From positions 1-38,026 of the forward strand of contig JABLXA010000021.1 in NCBI GenBank assembly GCA_013178415.1: 38,026 nt of DNA, written 5' to 3'. Under the pieces are notes generated by a model. It saw nothing but the letters and a program-made list of their open reading frames with translations, had not been told where the DNA came from and ran no database searches. The DNA comes from Bacillota bacterium (GTDB lineage Bacteria > Bacillota > SHA-98 > Ch115). Below are positions 30,850 through 37,907 of this stretch, one piece after another (within the stretch, counting starts at the first letter, position 1; every line of letters begins with the position of its first letter). A program made the position numbers and the translations under genes.

Positions 30850-31305
30850 GTGGTTGGATTGGGGACTATAGGGGAAAAGCTACGGGAGATAAGGAACCAG
30901 AGAAATCTAAGCCTTCGCCAAGCGGCTAAACAAATAGGGATTAGCCATACCTATCTTGATACTCTGGAAAAGGAACGAGACCCCAGGACAGGCGAACCAG
31001 TTCACCCATCAATCCAGGTATTGGAGCGCATATCGAAGGGCTATAGAATTCCTTTATCTGAATTCCTCATGATGATGGGCTATGACGAGCAGCGGTTGGG
31101 GGTTCGCCGTGAAGTTGAAACCACCGAAAGGGTAAGTCATGATACCACAGACGCTGGAGTGCACATAATACAGGAAGAAGACGAGGCCGCCCTCAATGAC
31201 GTTGAGATAATTGCCCGTAGTATCAAGAGTCTGCCTCTTGAGGACCGCAAGATACTTCTCTACTTGATCAGGAGGTTAGCAAATAAGTCAGCGAATCAGA
31301 ACTAG
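30850..31305 (+). CDS. XRE-family transcriptional regulator
   Basis: The 151-residue protein has an N-terminal helix-turn-helix (about residues 7-72): IGEKLREIRNQRNLSLRQAAKQIGISHTYLDTLEKERD, then HPSIQVLERISKGYRIPLSEFL. The C-terminal half is acidic (EEDEAALNDVEIIARSIKSL) and ends in a helix DRKILLYLIRRLANK, like many phage- or sporulation-type XRE regulators. The start is either GTG at 30850 or, with better ribosome-site spacing (AAGGTGG), TTG at 30859. It is monocistronic as far as can be seen and faces away from the importer operon; it could regulate that operon, but no shared operator was found. Confidence 0.88.
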   Translation: MVGLGTIGEKLREIRNQRNLSLRQAAKQIGISHTYLDTLEKERDPRTGEPVHPSIQVLERISKGYRIPLSEFLMMMGYDEQRLGVRREVETTERVSHDTTDAGVHIIQEEDEAALNDVEIIARSIKSLPLEDRKILLYLIRRLANKSANQN

Positions 31306-31579
31306 ATTTCCTCTTGCCCTCTAAAAGGTCACCCAGCTATGAAAGCCATCGCCTAACCCTAGAAACCGGCGATAACCGCCCTGTCTTTATCCTATGCTTT
31401 TGCCAGTCCGAAAGACCTATCAGTCTCGCTCATAATCTTAGCCGCCACTTGGATGCTATCCATTTATTTTATTTTTCCGGCACCTTTCACCATCTGATTT
31501 GTGGCCCGGGAAAGCTGGGTTACTCGTGATTAATCCTCGTTTCTTGGGGCAATATTATGAAAGACTGGAGGTTGTAGGC

Positions 31580-32638
31580 ATGAAACGTATATATGATTTC
31601 CTAAGATTTTGGCCTGCCGCGACAAGAGCGGCCTTTTCATCAGCGAGTCTGATTCCAGTATTATTAGGATCCGCCATCGCGGCCCATGATGGATATTTTA
31701 ACCCATGGATACTTATGTTGAGCGCTGTCGGGGTACTGTCCCTGCACCTCGGGGCGAACCTTGTCAATGATTACTATGATTTCACAAGCGGTGCAGACGT
31801 CGCCAGGGACAGCCGGACACCATTTTATGGAGGTGGGACTATACTGGTCCAGGGGATCCTTACCCCCCAACAGGTGAGACAAGCTTACAGGTTGCTATTC
31901 CTGACGGCATTCATAGTAGGCCTCGTTCTGGCTATGGCACGAGGAATAGGAGTGCTGGCCTTTGGTCTTGCAGGATTCCTCGGAGGTTATTTCTATACAG
32001 CACCGCCATTGCAGCTTTCATATAAAGAGCTTGGCGAGGCTACAATAGGGCTGTGCTTCGGGCCACTTACCATCGCGGGAGCATACCTCGCGCAAACTGG
32101 TACCATTACCATAGAAACCATCGTTGCCTCAATCCCTGTAGGACTCCTCGTCGCTGCTATAGTCCTTGTAAATGAATTTCCGGACCGAGGGGCTGACTGC
32201 GCGGCGGGCAAACGGACACTCGCAGTCGGCCTGCCACTGCATATGGCATTTCTCCTTTATGCAGCCCTAGTGCTTATGCCATTTCCAATCATCGGCGCAG
32301 CCATACTTTTCAAGATACTTCCACACACTGGGATTGCTACATTTATCGCGCTTCCTCTAGCCATATATGCTCTAAGACAACTACGACTGACATATTTCGG
32401 TCCAGCCACACAAAGGATATGTGCCCTTTCGGATGATCATCACGATACCCAGTCTGCCCGGGAGGATGCCTGCGTTATCGGCCAGGATGCTCCCGCCTTA
32501 TGCCATCAAAATCCTCAGGTTGCCTTTCGGCGCGGCATTTCTCCCGATTCTCGCCAGGTGGCCGCCAGCATTGCCACAATCTTGCTTCATTTCACGGTGG
32601 GAGTTCTTCTTTCGATAAGCCATACCTGGAGGATCTGA
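31580..32638 (+). CDS. UbiA-family prenyltransferase, MenA-like
   Basis: From ATG 31580 (GGAGG upstream) the protein has 352 residues and about eight hydrophobic segments. The two Asp-rich motifs of UbiA prenyltransferases are present: NLVNDYYDFTSGAD near residue 66 and NEFPDRGADCAAGKRTLAVG near 203-222. MenA joins a polyprenyl chain to 1,4-dihydroxy-2-naphthoate in menaquinone synthesis; no other menaquinone gene is in the window. The C-terminus is odd: after a normal helix there are about 50 hydrophilic residues (from PATQRICALSDDHH) before the last helix, IATILLHFTVGVLL, where relatives usually have only a short loop. This may be an insertion or paired frameshifts. Confidence 0.85.
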   Translation: MKRIYDFLRFWPAATRAAFSSASLIPVLLGSAIAAHDGYFNPWILMLSAVGVLSLHLGANLVNDYYDFTSGADVARDSRTPFYGGGTILVQGILTPQQVRQAYRLLFLTAFIVGLVLAMARGIGVLAFGLAGFLGGYFYTAPPLQLSYKELGEATIGLCFGPLTIAGAYLAQTGTITIETIVASIPVGLLVAAIVLVNEFPDRGADCAAGKRTLAVGLPLHMAFLLYAALVLMPFPIIGAAILFKILPHTGIATFIALPLAIYALRQLRLTYFGPATQRICALSDDHHDTQSAREDACVIGQDAPALCHQNPQVAFRRGISPDSRQVAASIATILLHFTVGVLLSISHTWRI

Positions 32639-33067
32639 GCGTGCAGGAAACTGTTCAAAGATTCTCACAGCCTCTATATGTTACGACAACGCTTAGAAGT
32701 TGCCGCAGCTCCAAGATGGGCAGCCAGTCTAACAGAGTGGCGTTAGACTTCGGCTGCCTATAGATCACCAAATCCAGAGCTGAAAGATAACCTGGCTGTA
32801 TCACCACGCGGTTGCTAGGCGCGCTACGCACAATCAGCTCATATTCTTAGATTCGAGCTTGGCCACCTATATATGCTTTGCTTTCAATTGATATATGATG
32901 AGTCACAAGAGGCTTCGTTGTGAGCCTGCCGCTATTCACAAGGGAGTAGGCCGGGTAAGTGGAATAAGTGGAACAGAAACAAGGGAAACACTCTTCTAAG
33001 GAAGGGTAACAGTTGCCAGGGCAAGCATAACAACCGTAACGTTATCTGGGTACATTAGGTAGAGTTC
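32639..33067. other. Intergenic region with one strong hairpin
   Basis: About 430 bases with no gene I can support. The main feature is the hairpin at 32719-32758. The stretch from 32935 to 33010 is purine-rich (GTAAGTGGAATAAGTGG type). It marks the passage from the prenyltransferase gene into the accessory region. Confidence 0.45.
32719..32758 (+). terminator. Long hairpin downstream of the prenyltransferase gene
   Basis: GGCAGCC-AGTCTAAC and GTTAGACT-TC-GGCTGCC pair over 15 bp, with a 2-base bulge and an 8-base loop. It lies 80 bases past the stop. No T-tract follows, so it could be a terminator of weak type, a structured RNA or a mobile-element end. Confidence 0.45.
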
Positions 33068-33475
33068 TTGCTTTGGGCTCGGGAGGACATGCGGGAGTTC
33101 GGAGTCGAAAGCGACCCGTATGTGGAGATAGGGGGTGTTTGGATGCCGCGGTCAATCTCACCGAGTGTCTATAACATACTCCGGCTTTCGGATGCTATGG
33201 GGTTCGTGGGATCTCTTGTGCCAGGTCACTATCCGGAGCTTTTAGCGGTGTCAAAGACTGAGTTTGTGCCCATGGAAGGCTCCCAGTTTGGAGGCGTGCT
33301 GGCGTATCGGACCAAGAAAGAAGTATTCGGGGCGATGCGCACGGTGGTAGCAATGTATGCCTACTCAAACTCTCGGTCTGGAGGCGATGCACCGGCTAGC
33401 CAGTTAGTAACAGGAGTGCAGGGTCGGAAACCCTTGTGGTACCTGGGTTCTCGTTTTTGTCTGTTCGCTAACTAG
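33068..33475 (+). CDS. Unidentified ORF, doubtful
   Basis: An open frame of 135 codons from a TTG at 33068, with an internal ATG at 33089. No family is recognised and there is no clear ribosome site. The composition is protein-like in the first 100 codons (WMPRSISPSVYNILRLSDAMG, EFVPMEGSQFGG). Its last part lies antisense to the small peptide gene at 33404-33577, which has much better translation signals. It may be a relic gene of the accessory region. Confidence 0.25.
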   Translation: MLWAREDMREFGVESDPYVEIGGVWMPRSISPSVYNILRLSDAMGFVGSLVPGHYPELLAVSKTEFVPMEGSQFGGVLAYRTKKEVFGAMRTVVAMYAYSNSRSGGDAPASQLVTGVQGRKPLWYLGSRFCLFAN

Positions 33476-33577
33476 GAAAGTCCCGCTAGGCTCCGGGCAA
33501 TCACACTCAAAACCGTACACTTCGTCCAGTTCGATATCCTCCACCTCTAGTTTAAGTAGTTCACGGATTTCCTCCAT
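33404..33577 (-). CDS. Small acidic, Cys-containing peptide; possible RiPP precursor
   Basis: A 57-codon gene starting ATG at 33577, 9 bases after AGGAGGTGA, one of the strongest ribosome sites in the window. Residues 1-24 are acidic and amphipathic (MEEIRELLKLEVEDIELDEV), like a leader peptide. The rest is polar with Cys25-Asp-Cys27, Pro-Glu-Pro, several Ser and Thr, and ends LHSCY with Cys56. It begins 49 bases after the stop of an ABC exporter gene on the same strand. Leader-like N-terminus, Cys/Ser/Thr-rich C-terminus and adjacent exporter are what a ribosomally made, modified peptide locus shows. No modifying enzyme is identified in the window, so this is a hypothesis; it could instead be a small regulatory or unknown protein. 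Confidence 0.55.
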   Translation of the reverse strand: MEEIRELLKLEVEDIELDEVYGFECDCPEPSGTFLVSEQTKTRTQVPQGFPTLHSCY

Positions 33578-33626
33578 GGTGCTCTGTCACCTCCTCCCCT
33601 TAGTGCCTAACTGGCCCCCAAACTTG

Positions 33627-35453
33627 TTAATGTCTGTCTTTTGTGCCGTGATACATTTCCCGGTATAATTCACAGGTACACAGAAGTTCATAGTGTGATC
33701 CATAGTGCCTGACTCTCCCGTTGTCGAGAAGCAGGACTTTATCAACCTTATCACAGATATCCATGTCGTGGGTAATAATCAACACCGTCTTTCCGTTCAA
33801 ATAGTCCAACAGACACGATAAGACTCGCCGTTTGGTTGGCACATCGAGTGACGAAGTAACTTCATCCAGCATGTATACACACGCGTCTTTTACCAGCGCC
33901 CGAGCCAGTGCAATTCTTTGCTGTTGGCCTCCTGACAACCCTGTTGAACCCTTGTTTAGCCTAGTGTCATACCCATCTGGCAAATCCTTGGCAAATTCGG
34001 CTGCCCCAGCACATGCCGCTGCTCGATGAACTCTATCTGGACAAGCGTTCAGATTCCCAAACAGGATATTCTCGTAAAGCGTGCCCGCGAACAGACTCGG
34101 TTTTTGGAAAACCACACTGATAGTCCTTCTGACCACATCTATAGGTAATTTGGTAATGTCTACCCCATCGATTTTGATCGAACCCCTAGATGGAGTCTGA
34201 AAGCCCAAAAGCAGCTCAACTAGTGTACTCTTCCCAGCACCGTTCTTCCCAACTACCGCGACCTTCTCGCCGGGCATTACGGCAAAGGAAACTCCATCCA
34301 GGACAGTTTCTCTACCATAGCTAAATCCGACCTCATCAAACTCAATTTTGCCCTTGAAATCTGGCGCTTCCATAAGCTTCGCATTTTGGGTAGTATAAGT
34401 CGAATCTTGAAACAAGCAAAGCACACGACTTGCGGAGACAACCCCTCGACTTAATCGTTCGTAATTGTGTGCGAACTGGTTTATAGGACCTGTAAGGACA
34501 CCTGCATAGGTAATGAAAGCTGACAAATCGCCAGCAGTCATTTCTCCTTGCACAACTTTTTTGCCTCCCACAAAAAGAATCATCGCCGCCCCTAAGGCGT
34601 ATATCGCTTGGTTGCTCATACCCAATAGCTCGCTCCAAAAGGTGCTTTTCATACCGTTCCGAGTAATCGTCTTACTGATGTTGACAAACTTGTCATTCAT
34701 CATTTGCTGATTGCAGAACGCTTGTATGTCTTTAATACCCTGTAGGCATTCCTCAATAAATGAAAAAAGTAATCCGTTAGTTGATCGGAACGAAGCCCAG
34801 ACCTTTCTCGAAAAGACGCTGACTAGTTTCCCGGTCACGCCCATGAAAACCGCCACCGGTAAATAGATGAGGGATAATTCAAAGTCAAGCGAGATGAGAA
34901 AGTATAGTGTAAAGGCAAAAGATATTATGGAGCCGCCAAGCCAAAAGAGAGGGCTAGTAAAAGAGTCCGCCATTGTCTCCACATCATCATTTATTCTTGA
35001 CAATAACTCCCCAGTAGGGTGTTTCTCAAAAAAAGTTGCTCGCTGACTGAGTAGTTTTGAGAAGAAATCTTGCCTAATATTCAATGCGAGCAGTCTTTTA
35101 AAGTAATCACCAGTCGTTGCACTCACCAAATAAGCTGCAGCAGCAGACACCCGTACCGCAAATAGGATTACCGCGGCTCTCCCTGCTGCGGCAAGGTTTC
35201 CAGCAACTGCCTCATCCACCACTGCCTTAATTAGCCTTATAGGATATGCACCTAAAGCCCCTCTAGCAATAAGGCCAATCATTACGGCAAGTGGTAACCA
35301 CCACATATTGCGAGAATACGTTATTAGAGTGCACCAATAAGAAAACCTGTCTTCTTTCATAGAAACTACTCTCTCCCATCGAGATTGCCGCACCTCATTT
35401 TGCTGGCAACACTCTTTTAGATGCCTAACAAGCCCGCTATCAGGAGACCTCAT
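33627..35453 (-). CDS. ABC exporter, fused membrane and ATPase domains (MsbA/LmrA type)
   Basis: The 608-residue protein has an N-terminal transmembrane domain of six helices (from about residue 51) and a C-terminal ATPase: Walker A GKNGAGKST (from 402), signature LSGGQQQRIALARAL (from 505), Walker B CVYMLDEVTSSLD (Asp529, Glu530) and the switch His in IITHD. There is no N-terminal peptidase domain, so it would not trim a leader itself. An alternative start at 35360 (MKEDRFSYW) has GGGAGAGAG upstream; the longer form overlaps the preceding frame by 14 bases. It probably exports a peptide, lipid or drug; the peptide gene just downstream makes a peptide cargo attractive. Confidence 0.92.
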   Translation of the reverse strand: MRSPDSGLVRHLKECCQQNEVRQSRWERVVSMKEDRFSYWCTLITYSRNMWWLPLAVMIGLIARGALGAYPIRLIKAVVDEAVAGNLAAAGRAAVILFAVRVSAAAAYLVSATTGDYFKRLLALNIRQDFFSKLLSQRATFFEKHPTGELLSRINDDVETMADSFTSPLFWLGGSIISFAFTLYFLISLDFELSLIYLPVAVFMGVTGKLVSVFSRKVWASFRSTNGLLFSFIEECLQGIKDIQAFCNQQMMNDKFVNISKTITRNGMKSTFWSELLGMSNQAIYALGAAMILFVGGKKVVQGEMTAGDLSAFITYAGVLTGPINQFAHNYERLSRGVVSASRVLCLFQDSTYTTQNAKLMEAPDFKGKIEFDEVGFSYGRETVLDGVSFAVMPGEKVAVVGKNGAGKSTLVELLLGFQTPSRGSIKIDGVDITKLPIDVVRRTISVVFQKPSLFAGTLYENILFGNLNACPDRVHRAAACAGAAEFAKDLPDGYDTRLNKGSTGLSGGQQQRIALARALVKDACVYMLDEVTSSLDVPTKRRVLSCLLDYLNGKTVLIITHDMDICDKVDKVLLLDNGRVRHYGSHYELLCTCELYREMYHGTKDRH

Positions 35454-35619
35454 TCACAAAAGCTACAATGGCCTCAGCTGCTTTCCTAGTACCGTCATTC
35501 ACTTCTGACGTTGTGAATGCTTCCCTAACCAGCGTTCTCCAGTTAGTTGACCTTGCAGTTGCAACCAAACTCTCCAAGAATTCCGGCCCAACATGGGTTA
35601 AGGTGGACCCCAATGTCAA
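35440..35619 (-). CDS. Truncated unidentified ORF upstream of the ABC exporter
   Basis: A frame open from about 35646 to a TGA at 35442-35440, overlapping the exporter start. A TTG at 35619 would give 59 residues (LTHVGPEFLESLVATARSTN within it, then NWRTLVREAF). It reads like the C-terminal end of a larger protein whose start is lost, and the IS3-family element lies about 150 bases upstream, so truncation is likely. I do not recognise the family. It could be the last part of a gene that worked with the exporter and peptide. Confidence 0.4.
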   Translation of the reverse strand: MTLGSTLTHVGPEFLESLVATARSTNWRTLVREAFTTSEVNDGTRKAAEAIVAFVNEVS

Positions 35620-35683
35620 GACACAATTTAGGATAGGTTTAAGCTATAATCATCTCCTTCCTATGTGGTAGAAGTACCTTAAG

Positions 35684-35751
35684 AGGGTAGTACCTACAAA
35701 GGGGGAAGTACCACCAGGAGAGGACGGCACCTCCAGAAAGGGGAGGGCACC
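35684..35751. repeat. Four imperfect copies of an AGGG-AG-ACC motif, period 18-20 bp
   Basis: Plus-strand copies are AGGGTAGTACC (35684-35694), GGGGAAGTACC (35702-35712), GAGGACGGCACC (35720-35731) and GGGGAGGGCACC (35740-35751). The block is flanked by TAAGAGGGT (35680-35688) and ACCCTCTTA (35771-35779), which could pair as a 9-bp stem. It lies between the IS3 element and the truncated ORF. Confidence 0.55.
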
Positions 35752-35813
35752 CCACGGTGACACCACCAGAACCCTCTTAGAGCCCACTGAGAGGCCCTAA
35801 ATCCGTCGTAACG

Positions 35814-36708
35814 TCAAGCACATATGATTTGCCTTGCTGAACCATTTATCACCTCCTTGGGGACGCTGAAATACATCTCCGCCGGAGTTTGATAGTCTAT
35901 GGATTGGTGAAGCCTCTCGTTGTTATACTGCTCAATATACCGGCCAATCCCTTGGCGTGCCTCCCGTGGACTTTCATATTCGTGCATATAAACCTCTTCA
36001 TACTTCAAAGATCGCCAGAAACGCTCCGTGAAGATGTTGTCAGTAGCTCGTCCCTTACCGTCCATACTGATCTGTACCCCTGCCTCCCGTAAGATGCCTA
36101 TATACTGTGGACTCGTAAATTGGCTCCCTTGGTCACTGTTTAAAACCTCCGGCTTGGCTTGGATCAGACCCTTACGAACAGCACTCAAAACAAACGGGGT
36201 TTCAAGAGTCTGATCCAGCTCCCAGGCCACTACGTATCGGGAATACCAGTCGCTAATCGCAACAAGGTACATCCAGCCTTACTTCAGGCGAATATGGGTG
36301 ATATCAATGCCCCAGACTTGATTTGGATGATCCGCTGTAATCCCTCGTAGAAGATATGGGTAAACCCGGTGTTCGCTGTTTCGCTTGCTGAGATTGGGGC
36401 CAGGGCATACGCCCTGAATCCCCATCTCACGCATGTGCCGCTATTCGCCTTGCGGTTAACCATGAACCCTTCCCTACGCAACTGGGCCGATATCCGCCGC
36501 GAACCGTAGTAGGGATACTTTGTGTAAATCTCATCTATCCGGTGTTTAAGGCTAATCTCTTCTAAAGAGGGCTTGACTGGCTTGTAGTAAAGGCTTGAGC
36601 GATTTAGACCCAAGAGCTTCGCCTGAGTCTTAATCGACAGCTCCCGGTCTTTGCTCCTATCTACCATGGCAAGCCTCTCCGACTGGGGCAATTCAGAAAC
36701 CTTTTTTT
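35814..36708 (-). pseudogene. IS3-family transposase orfB, disrupted by frameshift and stop
   Basis: The DDE transposase reads ELSIKTQAKLLGLNRSSLYYKP, then YYGSRRISAQLRREGFMVNRK, after which the frame is lost near 36450. The correct sequence resumes in another frame (MREMGIQGVCPGPNLSKRNS, then VWGIDITHIRLK with the first catalytic Asp), meets a TAA at 36281-36279 where the family usually has a Gln codon, and continues as GWMYLVAISDWYSRYVVAWEL, NSDQGSQF (second Asp) and FTERFWRSLKYEEVY (Glu) to the stop at 35814. At least two lesions mean the element cannot make its own full transposase. Confidence 0.85.
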
Positions 36709-36972
36709 AAACCACGCGATCTGCGTGGTAAGACGGCCAATTTCCGCATAGAGTTCATCCAATTTGGCTTCATACTCACCCTTGACTTTGTCAACGCCTT
36801 TCTTGTCGTCTGTAAACAGCTGGGGTAGGCTCTCGATTGCCTGCTTCTTCCACTTATGAAGCACATTAGGATGAATTCCATGCTCGGACGACATCTGAGC
36901 TATGCTCTTTTCTTCCTTAAGCAGCTCAAGGACAACCTGTGCCTTAAAAGTTGGTGAATATTGCTTCTTCAT
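36661..36972 (-). CDS. IS3-family transposase orfA (helix-turn-helix protein)
   Basis: The 103-residue protein starts MKKQYSPTFKAQVVLELLKE and has the helix-turn-helix SIAQMSSEHGIHPNVLHKWKKQ (about 23-44), then a leucine-zipper-like coiled region (EYEAKLDELYAEIGRLTTQI). It ends shortly after an A7 run where ribosomes would shift by -1 into orfB. This part is intact. OrfA binds the IS ends and, fused to orfB by frameshifting, forms the transposase. Confidence 0.9.
   Translation of the reverse strand: MKKQYSPTFKAQVVLELLKEEKSIAQMSSEHGIHPNVLHKWKKQAIESLPQLFTDDKKGVDKVKGEYEAKLDELYAEIGRLTTQIAWFKKRFLNCPSRRGLPW
36702..36708 (-). promoter_or_regulatory. Programmed -1 frameshift site of the IS3 element
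   Basis: The minus strand has seven A followed by GG at the orfA/orfB overlap. Slipping back by one base gives the continuous protein reading KKKVSELPQSERLAMVDRSK into orfB, the usual IS3 arrangement. Confidence 0.8.
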
Positions 36973-37054
36973 GTCCCTATTATAGCTTAAAACTTGCCGC
37001 CCTCGTGTCTAAAATCTTGGGTCCATTATACCTTGTCTGCTTCCTTTTTCTTAC

Positions 37055-37414
37055 TTATGCTGCTTTCCATTTTTCTGGTTCAGGTTTTGCACAACTCAAG
37101 TAGATTAGTCTCAGGTTATATGTGTTCGGCCCAATTTTCTGGGCCATGTGCTGATATACGGAGTCCGAAAGGTTTTCTTCGTCTTTGAGGGCGTCTGGAA
37201 ACCTTCTGAAGAAAAGCGTCACGACTCTTCGATAGTCATTTACGGTGCGCTCCCTGAGCCCCTGTGCCTTCTTCATTAGAAGGAACCTGGCCAAAGCCTC
37301 CTCCCAGGAGATGCCTGCCATGATGGGAGTCTCTGGCTGCCGGAGCGATCTGAGCGCTTTGGTTTCTTTCGCCTTCGACATAATCTTGCCGCGCATTACG
37401 GTGGTTTCTTTCAT
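37055..37414 (-). pseudogene. Truncated tyrosine-recombinase (integrase) fragment
   Basis: Residues from ISWEEALARFLLMKKAQGLRERTVNDYRRVVTLFF through NTYNLRLIYL match the N-terminal core-binding (SAM-like) domain of phage-type integrases. The catalytic domain with its Arg-His-Arg-Tyr residues is missing: the frame stops at 37055, 30 bases before the IS3 element, and no remainder is seen on the other side of the IS. The ATG at 37414 (MKETTVMRGKIM) has AGGAGGGG 5 bases upstream and is the start; the frame is open further. It lies just downstream of tRNA-Arg, a common integration site, so it marks the edge of a former integrated element. Confidence 0.75.
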
Positions 37415-37420
37415 ATCGAC

Positions 37421-37436
37421 CCCTCCTAATGGAGGG
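37421..37436 (-). promoter_or_regulatory. Hairpin covering the integrase ribosome site
   Basis: CCCTCC-ATTA-GGAGGG on the minus strand: the ribosome site GGAGGG pairs perfectly with CCCTCC just upstream, so translation of the integrase fragment would be restrained unless the hairpin is opened. Confidence 0.6.
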
Positions 37437-37480
37437 CTCAAAGCGCTTCTGTATGGGGAGATCTATGGGTTTCGTGGCAG

Positions 37481-37600
37481 GTCCGTTGTCCTTTTCGGCT
37501 AGTCCGTTATCCTTTAAACCGGGCAGCGGACTATCCCTTTCCGGTAGCCCGGCGGGGTAGGGCCCCCGCCGCCCGCGAAGCGGCGCAGCGGACTGATTTT
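37481..37600. other. Region between integrase fragment and tRNA-Arg
   Basis: Contains three loosely similar copies of GTCCGTTGTCCTTTT-type sequence (about 37481-37545) and a GC-rich hairpin GCCGC-CCGCGAA-GCGGC near 37568-37586. This would be where the attachment site of a tRNA-integrated element lies, but I could not find the matching repeat elsewhere in the window. Confidence 0.35.
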
Positions 37601-37617
37601 GGCGGTTTGTCAAAATT

Positions 37618-37695
37618 TGGCGCGCCCGGAGGGATTTGAACCCCCGACAAGCAGATCCGAAGTCTGCGGCTCTATCCGGGCTGAGCTACGGGCGC
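37618..37695 (-). tRNA. tRNA-Arg (anticodon UCG)
   Basis: A full cloverleaf: acceptor stem GCGCCCG/CGGGCGC, D-arm GCTC/GAGC, anticodon stem GCAGA/TCTGC with loop CTTCGGA (anticodon TCG), T-arm GGGGG-TTCGAAT-CCCTC, discriminator G and an encoded CCA (37620-37618). The tRNA body is 37621-37695. Its 3' end faces the integrase fragment. Confidence 0.95.
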
Positions 37696-37907
37696 ACGTT
37701 ACGAAAGGCTGATAAGGTTTACCCAAATAAACCTTAGCCCAAAACATCATTCTTGTCAAGATGACCGCCATACTGGGTATGTGTCAAGAAAACTGGGGCA
37801 GTCTTCCCCCTTGATTTGAAATCCACTTTTTGGTTGTAATCCTTGTCACACAACATAGAGGATACGGGCTCAATGATCCTCTCGCCGGGAACCTCGACGA
37901 AGCGGGC

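Larger units (their letters stand above)
35793..37025 (-). mobile_element. IS3-family insertion sequence, decayed
   Basis: About 1.23 kb, a usual IS3-family size. The left end on the minus strand starts TGGACCCAAGATTTTAG at 37025, 53 bases before orfA; the right end (near 35793, plus strand GAGGCCCTAAATCC) is only weakly similar, so that edge is approximate. It holds orfA and a disrupted orfB. No clear target duplication was seen. Confidence 0.8.

Noticed and set aside
35684-35751. T-box riboswitch
   Set aside because: The AGGGT-ACC-like core is repeated four times, stem I elements are not seen, and no gene follows on that strand.
36284-36691. orfB N-terminal frame as an intact gene
   Set aside because: After NRK it leaves the transposase sequence, which continues in another frame, so it is part of a disrupted orfB.
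37236-37613. 125-codon minus-strand frame overlapping the integrase fragment
   Set aside because: Arg/Gly/Pro-rich, repeat-derived sequence in another frame than the integrase homology; a shadow frame.
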